Source: Pleurotus ostreatus/Saccharomyces cerevisiae fusant (taxonomy: Eukaryota; Opisthokonta). Taken from it: a stretch of DNA of 13,598 nt. Under the pieces are notes generated by a model. The model was not told the origin of the DNA and did no database searches. It saw nothing but the letters and a program-made list of their open reading frames with translations. The stretch's first letter is position 1. Every line of letters starts with the position of its first letter. Shown one piece after another: positions 1-8,269 of the stretch. The DNA is taken from positions 1 through 13,598 of the forward strand of contig JAMQCK010000954.1 of NCBI GenBank assembly GCA_024196135.1, written 5' to 3'. The translations under genes were made by a program, and so were the position numbers.

Positions 1-260
1 GTCAGGTTCATTGCTTCAAGTCAGCGCGAATTACTTACCTTTCAACTGAGCCTTATATACTGGCAACCTGCTCATGCCGAGCGCCTAAACTTGACAAGCC
101 CAGCCCGACGGCACCTTCGTGCAGACTAAACTCACAAGAGGCTCACACTGATCCATCGCCTTTGCTGCCAACGGACTCCCATCTTCTTCGCTAGTCGTCC
201 GTTTATGCGCCACGCCCGGCGGCTCACGACTTTTGCTACACCCGTGCTCGACCCCTGTGA
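1..260. other. unassigned left edge with a possible leftward promoter
   Basis: No reading frame here supports a gene. On the minus strand there is a TATATAAG box at 52-59, followed toward the left edge by a GTAAGT splice-donor-like motif at 37-42 and a GCTGACTT branch-like motif near 18-25. This could be the promoter and first exon/intron junction of a gene running leftward out of the window, but no coding exon is visible and the motifs are short enough to be chance. Confidence 0.2.
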
Positions 261-1112
261 CCTGGAAATAAACTTGCTACATTATGCTCTCGAGGTCAGC
301 ATCGATGCGACGCACCTCCTTCGGACGACCTCTACCACAGCGCAAGTGCCAATATCAGCCTCTTCCTAGACGCCCGAGGATCTGCTCGGACCGACTTCCC
401 CGTGCTTGATGACAGCGCCAGCGCTCTGCGGAAGGGTTCTTTCCTGGTACGCTGCAGGCTCTTGTTATCGAGCACGCTGAAAGCCAGGCGCCGCGTCATC
501 ACCGCGGCTGACCAGCTATTCAAGATCGAGCCCTAGCAAGTGTTCAGCCCCAACGACGAGCCCAACACGACTGACGAGACCTACCGGGCAGTGCTCGCCG
601 TGCCTACCCATCGAAGATATCAGACCATCCAAACGCGAATCCGCTGGCCGGGCTGACCTCAGCGGCCATGCGAGTCAGGCAGAACTGCAAGGCGAACGAC
701 GCCGTCCGAGGCCCAACTCTGCGCCTATCTCATGAGCGAACGAGGACGCGAGGATGCTTACTGAGCAGAGACGGTTGCGTTGGGCGGTCAGCAAGTCATT
801 GCCACACTCGACCTCACGTTCAACTTCTGCGACCTGCGACTGCGCTCCCTTCAACAAGGTCTTCGTTTCGCTGTAGCAGCCACGCACCTCCTGATCAACA
901 GTGCGCTCGCGAAAGACCGCATTTGCGCAGTCGACGTCGTCGGTCTGTACCTGGAGCCCGCGTTAGACTCTTCAATCGAACATCGAAGAACACGCCTACG
1001 TTCAGCCCCACTACAGCGCCAGCACTCTTCTCTGAGGATCATTCCCATTCGCTACGAAACTGGCTCCCGATACCCAGATGCCGACCTCGCAGCAGGCCTG
1101 CGCCGCTTCTGA
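261..1112 (+). pseudogene. degraded coding-like relic of unknown family
   Basis: One plus-strand frame runs from just after a TGA (258-260) to a TGA at 1110-1112 and is interrupted only by TAG at 534-536, TGA at 654-656 and TGA at 762-764. That is three stops in about 284 codons. Between them the codons look like real fungal coding sequence, rich in GAC, CTC, TAC, CAC, ATC and GCC, for example DDLYHSASANISLFLDARG, FSPNDEPNTTDETYRAVL and LGGQQVIATLDLTFNFCDL. I do not recognise the family and see no catalytic motif. An eroded gene or transposon ORF is the best reading. Unspliced introns could also explain some of the stops. The overlapping open frame at 668-1441 in another phase has an Arg/Ser/Pro/His-rich, low-complexity translation typical of a shadow frame. 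Confidence 0.35.
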
Positions 1113-2212
1113 CCTGCTACCTTGTACTCTTGTACTCGGTTCCTCGCAACAAGCATGACTTGGTGATCCCAGTCTGCCTCACCGTGGAGAGTAAGGCCCC
1201 CCTCTGGTGGACCGGTCGTTGCTCACCCTGGGAGGTTCTACCAGCGAAGTCCAGAAGATTGAAGGAGAGCGTCATCCAAAGTACGAACCTCGACAGCGTT
1301 GCAGGCTGGAGAATTGCACACTCAAGTCGTCGGACCTTGAGCGAGTCGGCGGCAGGCTTTATTTGCGCGTATCTCTGCAGTATTCTTCCCTGCGAGTGGT
1401 ATACAGATCTGGAAAGGTATGTGCAGTTAGCTTCCCGATGAGCTGCAACACAACGGACCTCGCTCACTGGCCCCAGACCCCTCCGCAAAGCCGCTCGCCT
1501 TTCGACGATAAGCCCGCGAGCCGTGTCTTCTTCAGCAAATCACTACAATGCAAGGTCGTTGTCTCGGACTCAGGCAGTCGCGTCGCCAACACGGTCGTCG
1601 AACATGCATCTCGAATGTTGGCATCAATCCCATTCTGTATGCCACTCATATACAGAATATATTTGGTAAGTCCAAGATCTGAAAGTCGTGTCGTGTCAGC
1701 GCAAGGGCAGGGTGCAAGGTCAGAGCACTCACCTAGGCTACGACGGACTTGGCCGTCTCCCACCGCTTGCCCGCCTATATCTCGCGAGGCCTGGCCTCGT
1801 GGGAGCATACCCCTACCACGCCCTGCGCACTCCGTGAGCTTGAAGCTTGTAGCTGGTGTCGCACCGTGCACTCGCCATCCAGCCGGTCAACGCGCGCACT
1901 CAGGGTTCAGGGGAAGTAAGGCAGCAGGTCAACCGGGAACTGGGCGTCGGACCCATGGTGTTGATCGCTTTGCGACAAACCCCATAGCAAGTTCCGGCTG
2001 TCCTCTGATATAGCAATCCTTCCAGAGGGCTCACAGACGTGCCTTTGGTCCTGGTCGCCGGAAAGAGGCAGCGGCGCCTTGTGGCCCGGAACGGAAACAA
2101 TAACGTGGGAAGTTCGTGATTGGGGTTTCGGCGGCACGCCATCCGCCGTTCGCATTCTTGTCCTCCGCCACCGTCTACCGCTTGAGCTCCTCCCCGCCGC
2201 CAGTATCTTATC
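1113..2212. other. unassigned 1.1 kb ending in the ubc6 promoter and leader
   Basis: No gene is supported. Several frames stay open for over 100 codons, as expected in GC-rich DNA, but none gives a recognisable protein. The minus strand has one convincing intron-like pattern near 1679-1732: GTGAGT donor, GCTGAC branch site and ACTTTCAG acceptor, 54 nt long. Its flanks join in frame within a 135-codon open frame (1464-1871, minus), but the product matches nothing I know. The right end, from about 2100, is the 5' flank of ubc6. Confidence 0.4.
2119..2123 (-). promoter_or_regulatory. inverted CCAAT box upstream of ubc6
   Basis: ATTGG on the plus strand is a reverse CCAAT motif about 90 nt before the ubc6 start codon, followed by a pyrimidine-rich leader (roughly 2157-2200). 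This matches common fungal housekeeping promoters, where CCAAT is bound by the Hap/NF-Y complex. It is a five-base motif, so chance occurrence is quite possible. Confidence 0.25.
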
Positions 2213-3935
2213 ATGGCCACCAAAGCCGCCCAGAAGCGCGTACGTCGCCCACACCACCCTGCAGCGCTTATGCTGATGTAATCCTCGCTTCCCCGCGCTC
2301 ACGCCACTGCCCACGACCGATGCCCTCGCTCGCCGCCCGCCATCCATGACACGACGCGCAGCTCTCGAAGGAGTACGCGACGATGCAGAAGGAGCCCCCA
2401 CCGTACGTCTGGGCGGTGCCCGACGAGCGCAACATCCTGACCTGTGCGTGTGCTTGGCCCGCTGCTTGATCGTCTGACTGACGTATCCATTCATTCGCAG
2501 GGAACTTTATCATCGTGAGCACGGCGCTTGAGCTTGATAGGATAGGCTGTTGAATGTTCCGATGCAGCGCGGGCCGCCTGACTCGCCGTACGCGGGCGGA
2601 GAGTATCATGGGCAGTTGCTGTTCCCCGCCGAGTACCCGTTCAAGCCGCCGGGCATTAAGGTGTGTGGCGAGTTGGTTCTGCGGAATATGGCGTTGATTG
2701 GGAACTTCCAGATGCTCACGCCTTCGGGGCGCTTCTACCCAGACAAGAAGATCTGCTTCTCCATGTCGGACTTTCATCCTGGGAGCGTGCGTGATCGACG
2801 TCTCGCTCGTGTCTATCCCGCTGATCATCTTTGCCACAGTGGAATCCCGCATGGAGTGTACAGACGATGTATGTGGCCGGTCTTTGTACGCTGTCAACAC
2901 CTACCCTCCCAGTCACCGATACCAAGCGAAGCTCATACCATCCCATCATTGTCATCCGCATCCCGATGGCCCAACCTCATTCGACTACTCTCTTTCGCCC
3001 TCCCTTTCTCCTCTCACACTCCCCTTCTTTCGCCCTGTCACCCTCGTCCCATCCCTCCCTTCCTTTGCGACATCGTCGTATCCCAATACTGACACTCGCC
3101 CAGCCTCACCGGCCTCCTCTCCTTCATGCTCTCCGACGAGATCACGACCGGCTCTGTAAACTCGTCGCCGGCGCATAAGCGCGGCTTCGCGGCGCAGAGC
3201 CACAATTGGAATATCCAGCAGGCGCGGTTTAGGGAAGCGTTCCCGGAGGTGAGTCTGGTTTGGTTTCGACTTGGTAGAATGGTTTGGTGGATGGGGAGCG
3301 CGGCTTCAGCTTGTCGCACTGTAGGCGTACATGTCAAGCATGCGACGTGTGCGGCGCCATGATACCCGCGCCTCGCCCATGCGCATCCGTTTTCTGCTTC
3401 AATGCTAACAGTCCTTTCTTCAGTACGCTACCCCGGAGATGCGCGACCTCCCGAACATGGGCGAGAAGGAGCGCGGTCGGGCGGATAAGCCGCCCACGCC
3501 TCCGCCTGCCCCATCACGATCTGGCTCGTCTACCGCAGGTATGTTCTTCAAGCACAACTTTGCTCTCAACTTGAGCGACGTTCATTTTCGTCCTCCGCCG
3601 TTTGCGCGTCCTCCGCCACATACCCATTCTCCGCCCCATACCTATCGCCTACCTCATGCTCATGCTCACCCTCGTGCTCGTCGACCGTCTCATGCTCATC
3701 ATCTCCCGTAGCGAACGCATCCTTATCTGCAGCACAAGCACCACCCGTACCCGGTCAACCCGCAAACGGCGCACAACCCGGAAACGGCGCACACCCCGGA
3801 AACGCAGCACACCCCGCAAACGGCGCGCAACCAGCACCCGCCCCAGGTGCGTGGGGCGCGGCGCTGTGGGAGAAGTGGCGGTGGGGGGTGCTGATCGTGC
3901 TCGCGGTGCTGCTGTCGAGGATGTCGGGGCAGTAG
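2213..3935 (+). CDS. ubc6: Ubc6-type tail-anchored E2 ubiquitin-conjugating enzyme
   Basis: This is an E2 of the Ubc6/UBE2J class, which sits in the ER membrane with its catalytic domain in the cytosol and passes ubiquitin to substrates of ER-associated degradation. Exons: 2213-2239, 2362-2443, 2501-2514, 2568-2660, 2712-2786, 2840-2868, 3104-3248, 3424-3538 and 3712-3935, giving 267 residues. All introns are GT-AG and all junctions keep frame. The start is the first ATG of MATKAAQKR, the usual Ubc6 N-terminus. The UBC fold fills about residues 5-165. [20 protein letters not shown] replaces the canonical HPN region, as is normal for this class. The active-site Cys is residue 87 in [12 protein letters not shown], followed by [19 protein letters not shown] Pro/Ala/Asn/Gly linker with an 18-bp tandem repeat leads to a single C-terminal membrane anchor ([17 protein letters not shown]). 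Exon 3 is only 14 nt. No frame breaks were seen. Confidence 0.95.
3762..3833 (+). repeat. 18-bp in-frame tandem repeat in ubc6 (4 units)
   Basis: Four consecutive 18-bp units, the first GCAAACGGCGCACAACCC, encode the six-residue repeats [18 protein letters not shown] and ANGAQP in the linker between the catalytic domain and the membrane anchor of Ubc6. The unit length is a multiple of three, so copy-number change would lengthen or shorten the linker without breaking the frame. Confidence 0.9.
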
Positions 3936-3970
3936 TGAGCGAGGTGGGAAGGAGTAGGGAGGAAGTGGGT

Positions 3971-4048
3971 GGGGTGAGGGGAGGAGACGTGGTGGGGTGA
4001 GGGGATGTGGTGGGGTGAGGGGAGGAGACGTGGTGGGGTGAGGGGGGA
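3971..4048 (+). repeat. G-rich minisatellite (23/18/23-bp units) with G-quadruplex potential
   Basis: It starts 36 nt after the ubc6 stop. Units 3971-3993 (23 bp), 3994-4011 (18 bp) and 4012-4034 (23 bp), plus a partial unit to 4048, all begin GGGGTGAGGGG. The 18-bp unit lacks five bases of the AGGAGACG segment. Positions 3994-4022 fit the canonical quadruplex pattern: four GGGG runs separated by loops of 3, 7 and 3 nt. The G-rich strand is the ubc6 sense strand, so the structure could form in the 3' UTR of the transcript as well as in DNA. Confidence 0.85.
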
Positions 4049-4152
4049 TGGTGAATGAGGGAGGGTCGTGGAGAAGTTGGATGGGGAAATGGGCGGCGCT
4101 AACGGGGCACCAGACACGGCTTGCTTCGTCGCGTAGGATGCGGCTGCTACGC

Positions 4153-4340
4153 CTAGCGGGCGTACTTGGAATGGCTGTCGACGCAGTGGGCGTACTCTGG
4201 GTGGCCGCGAACGCCATATACTCTGTAGCTGCCGACGCAGTGGGCGCACTCGGAATGGCTGCCGCCGCAGTGGGCGTACCCTGTATGGTTGCCGACGCAG
4301 TGGGCGTACTCTGCATGGCTGCCGACGCCATAGTCGGCAG
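4153..4340. repeat. 30-bp minisatellite (about 6 units)
   Basis: Units 4153-4182, 4183-4212, 4213-4236, 4237-4266, 4267-4296 and 4297-4326 are followed by a partial unit to about 4340. The consensus begins GCAGTGGGCGTACTCTG and ends ATGGCTGCCGAC. The third unit is 24 bp, lacking a six-base block (GTGGGC). Every unit length is a multiple of three, so all frames through it give ten-residue repeats. On the plus strand this reads as DAVGVL-type repeats and on the minus strand as TPTASAA-type repeats. I see no evidence that either is translated. Confidence 0.85.
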
Positions 4341-4450
4341 CTTGGACGTCGAAGTAGGACGGTGATTCTATCTAATGTTTTGGGCGACGCTTTGTATATC
4401 GTATCATACCTCAAGAAACCCCTTTCGATCTTTGACGATACTTCGAGGCT

Positions 4451-4634
4451 GTATACACGCGCGCGACCCTCAGGGATATCCGCGTACGATTGCGAAGGAT
4501 ATCTGCGGACGACCGCGGGGGATTCTTGCGCCCGGGCGCGAAGGATATCTGCACACGACCGCGAGGTGTATACGCGCCCGGCCGCGAAGGATATCTGCAC
4601 CCAATCGCCAGGGATATCTGCACACGACCGCGAG
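4451..4634. repeat. 23-bp minisatellite (8 strictly phased units)
   Basis: Eight 23-bp units lie at 4451, 4474, 4497, 4520, 4543, 4566, 4589 and 4612, with no indel between them. Most begin GGATATCTGC and end in GACCGCGAA or a close variant. The first and sixth begin with a GTATAC-type variant instead. Base substitutions are frequent, but the period is exact across 184 bp. Because 23 is not a multiple of three the frame rotates, which argues against a coding role. Confidence 0.85.
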
Positions 4635-4882
4635 GAAGGCATGTACATGCCTGCGACGTGGGATCTTGGCCGCGTGCTACGGAAGCAGACTGGACGTCGG
4701 CAAACGCCGAAGCAGATCGGGAATGTCACGCAGTGTCACAGCGTTGTTTGACCCGAACGGCCCCCTAAATCGTGCGCCACTCAGTCATTCGAACCAAGCC
4801 CTCCTGCGGAGTCGCTCATATTGAGCGCCTACGAGAGCTCAAACTAAACCCCCTCATTCACTTTGCGCCAGTATATGTCGAC
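4635..4882. other. spacer upstream of the FunK1 gene
   Basis: This is 248 bp between the last 23-bp repeat and the kinase start codon and should contain the kinase promoter. I see no clear TATA or CCAAT box and no supported reading frame. Confidence 0.4.
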
Positions 4883-7218
4883 ATGGCCAACAAGTCCACT
4901 GGTAGACTTCGTGGGGCCGGTGGGTACTCTTTCATCTCATTTCTACATATAATGCCTTCTCATGTCGTGCTCAGCATCACCCCCCATCGACATCGAATGT
5001 CCTTCGCTTCAAAGGCCTTCATTCTTATTTGCTTCTGCCGCGCCCCCGGGACATGCGGACCGCCTCGCAGTCATAAACTCCCGAATCGCCTGGAAACAGT
5101 CGCGCCTCTCGACCAGGACACCGCGCGCGATCTCGAGAAGACCTCTGTTCAGATTCCGAATTTTACCATGGCGCTCTTTCCGGATTCCGCCTTTGCCGCA
5201 GTGCCGCCTGTCGTGTTGGGTGCACTCGACGGGCACGAATATAGCCTGCAAGAGAACAAATGGACGAATTACTCTTCGCCCACCACCCAGGCTGACGGAT
5301 TGGAGCGCACGCGCGAAGTCGCCTACTTTCTCAATGACCTCTCTCGGCGCTGCTGGGCTGGATATGAGAACTTGCATTTGCCACGTCCCGACATACGCCG
5401 TGTCTGGACGCTCACGGAAAGCATCCGGGTTCTTCCTGACGGCAGCAGCATGCGCACGACTGGCGCCGCCCTCGTGAAGACAGGCCTCAAGGTCGCTCGA
5501 TGGTCGATGTACTCTGCGACGTGCAAGTCGTTCAACATGCAGATCAAATGGACGAGGCCCTGCAGCGCTTATCGAGTGGAGCCACCGACGTGTTTGCTGC
5601 TCAGGAAGATAGGCATCTCCACATCGGCATAGCTTTCGCGGGAGACGATGCTCAGGTGGCCTACTTTGATCGCGCGGGACGCGTCAGTACCGGACCCCTC
5701 AACATACACGAGAATCCTGTCTTCTTTCTCCGTAACGTCATGGGCTTGATCATAATCGACGAGTCTTTCGCTGGCAAGGACACCTCAATCGTTACCAGGG
5801 GCAGCGATCGCTACGTGCTCGTCAATGGGGTCGAATACAGGATTGTAGAGACGCTATCCAGATTCGGCGATGTCTGTGGACGCGGTACGACCTGCTGGCG
5901 GTGTCGACGCCCCGGGAGCGACGATGACTATGTCATCAAACAGACATGGGCGAATGTCCACCAACGCACGACAGAGGGCCAGTTCTTGAAGAAGGCTGAG
6001 CGCGTCGCTGGCGTAATTGACCTCGTCCACGAGGAGGTCGTCGTCCGCTCCAATGGTCTTCCTCAAAATACGCTTTGGCTGCGACTTTGTGCAGGGCTCG
6101 GAACGCCTCGCCGTTGTCGGTCACTGTCCTCGTCTCGAGTTGCGTCGCCTCGTTCTACGAACTTGCGGGCGCCCTTTGGCCGATTTCTCTTCGAAAGAAG
6201 AACTAATTTCCGCCTTGCGCGACGCTGTCCAAGGTGCGCGTTCCACTCTCCTCCGTGTTCGCTGAACCGACATCGCTTTCAGCAAGCTACGACTTGTTGG
6301 ACATGGTGGATATCTTGCACTGCGACATTCAATGCCGACAACATCATGCTCCGTTATGAGCTCGGCTCAGCCTTCCGGCGAGGCTTCCTCATCGATTTCG
6401 ACTCTGCAACAGATGTTTCTCCACGGGAAGGATTGGCTCCCTTTGGACACTTTGCGGTACGTCCGTCATCAATGCTCAATAACCTTCTGCTTGTACGAGC
6501 GTCACAGGGAACAACTTTTATCATGGCGATCGACATCGTGCAATATGCGTACGGTATTCAGCATGCGCCGTGGGACGACCTCGAGTCATTTCTCTATGTC
6601 CTCATATTCATTTGTACGACCTACTCCGGACCATCGAACGCGCGCCGGCCAAATTTCGACATCTACACCTCTCCCCTGGCACCCTGGTTCGCCGAAGGCG
6701 GGCACGAGAAAGCTTGCATCATGCGTCAGTACTCCGACAGCGATTTCCGCGCGTTCCTCGACAGCTTCTTCGACCCCTACTTCGACGACCTTAAGGACCT
6801 CGTATGCGAGCTACGCACCCTCTTCACGCGAAGGAGGGGCGAGCCGCAGGTTCACCACACGGAGGTTCTCGACGTACTGGATCGGCATCTACGACTGCGC
6901 ATTGAATCCCGAGAGCGTGAGCCTGCGGTGCCTCCCAACCCTTTCGATCTTCCACGCGTCATCAGGACAAACCCTCGCGCTTTCGTGACTGAAAGGACAC
7001 TTCGGGAAGCCGAACCAACGTCGACCGCAACCTCGGGGAGCATGACTTCAACGTGTACGCCGGCAGCTGGATCTCCGCCTTCAACTTCGTCGTCGTCAAG
7101 CAGGGCATCGCCTTTCAAGCCACTGTTTTTCTCTACTTCATCCACTCAAGCTTTAGGCAAGCGTGCATCTGACCCTGACGCAGTGCAACCCTCCAAGCGC
7201 CATCGTCAAGTTGAGTGA
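4883..7218 (+). pseudogene. FunK1-type fungal protein kinase, frame disrupted
   Basis: FunK1 kinases are a fungus-specific, expanded family of protein kinases with unknown substrates. Probable exons: 4883-4919, 4975-6233, 6283-6456 and 6508-7218 (about 725 codons). The first exon reads MANKSTGRLRGA and its junction keeps frame. Kinase features in order: a glycine-rich GRGTTCW near 5880, the ATP-binding Lys in YVIKQTW near 5938, a Glu in TTEGQFLKKA, RRLVLRTCGRPLADF near 6145, the catalytic loop HCDI...NADNIM near 6318-6350, LIDFDSAT in place of DFG near 6387, and WDDLESFLYVL near 6570. The C-terminus is Ser-rich and ends in a basic GKR...PSKRHR tract, possibly nuclear. The frame changes near 5092, 5497, 6083 and 6330. 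The second and fourth cannot be bridged by an intron, while the third might be a 58-nt intron with a poor GTCGTC donor. HCD replaces the usual HRD. No in-frame nonsense codon appears in the homologous parts, so decay is recent or the indels are sequencing errors. Confidence 0.82.
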
Positions 7219-8269
7219 ACATCGTAGAAATCGCCGCTACGATTTGTATAACTGGCGGGCAGACCGCTCCGAGTCCACTCCGAACAGCCGCCGTTCTGCT
7301 TCTTAATTGCGTCTGATAGTGCACGACTGAGTACTCGATCGTACCCTCATAACTTGTTGTTTCTAACTTCGTTGACAATCTATGCATTGATTGAACGTTA
7401 TTCGTCTGGCTCCGACAGGCTGCTTTTCTGAATGACCGCGCAAGCGATGGCATGCCTTACTGCGGTGCTTGTATACCCCAGCAACGACACGCTTCGTGCA
7501 TTGGTGTCTCAGTGGGTTATACGACAATCGCGACATGATCTCGACGACTTGATGAATCCTCGCGCGCGATCTGTTACGCGCGAGTCTCTTCTTCGTTTGG
7601 GGCACAGACGCCGTTTTGAAGCGGTTTGGTTCTCGATCCCAGCGTGCTTATGGATCTAGTGCGACTTCAGAATCGCTGGACCTTCGCCTCAGCTCGATAT
7701 CTCACTCGTCTTGCAAATATAATGAGGGACATTGATCCATTACACCACCAATGCTGCCTGATGTTGTACTTAGATCAAGATACCGGGTCGTATTGATGAT
7801 GGGCCCCGGTATCAGACTAGTCAGGCCTTGACCTCGGATTGGCGTCTTGTGTCCGGGCTTGAATGGACATAGCTTCTGGTGTCAGTCCTGCCCCGGCCTT
7901 ATGAAGGTCTGATCTGAAGAGCAAGATCTCAAATTGATGTCAACCTGGTATCAGCTCGTCCCGCTCACCGCGGTCATCCTCAGATGGCAGTTGGGGTTCA
8001 ATTCACCCACTCTCAATCAGCTCGACTGCCTGCGCATCGCATACACCTATATTCGTATGGGGTAGTCGGTACAGTCGCTGCGGCGGGGTTGGTCAGTACG
8101 TTCCCACGGTTCAACTTCGACTATTAGACGTGATTTGCTTCGATGAAAATGGTTTGATAGTAAGCTTGTATCGCTTCCATATTTCTCCAGCATAATATAT
8201 CCCTCTTGTATACTCTAAGAAAAGCTTGATCCTCTCGGATAGGGCTTGCTATCAGCCAATTTTAGACTT
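7219..8269. other. 1.05 kb without a supported gene
   Basis: It holds the 3' flank of the kinase gene and then unassigned sequence with somewhat lower GC, especially after 8120. No frame gives a recognisable protein. The only structure I noticed is an eight-base motif GGTRTCAG repeated at 7808, 7878 and 7947, about 70 bp apart, with a few further matching bases after the first two copies. Confidence 0.5.

Noticed and set aside
668..1441. 257-codon plus-strand open frame
   Set aside because: Its translation is Arg/Ser/Pro/His-rich with no domain, and it lies in a different phase from the better coding-like text at 261-1112.
1464..1871. Possible minus-strand spliced gene with a 54-nt intron near 1679-1732
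   Set aside because: The donor, branch and acceptor look good, but the joined protein is unrecognised, has no supported start and finds no further exons. Kept only as a note in the unassigned region.
3755..4729. 324-codon minus-strand open frame covering all three minisatellites and the antisense of ubc6 exon 9
   Set aside because: It is open because GC-rich repeats without stops cover most of it. Its translation is repeat text (RRQP/VRPL, Pro/His/Ser runs), and its end is the exact antisense of verified Ubc6 coding sequence.
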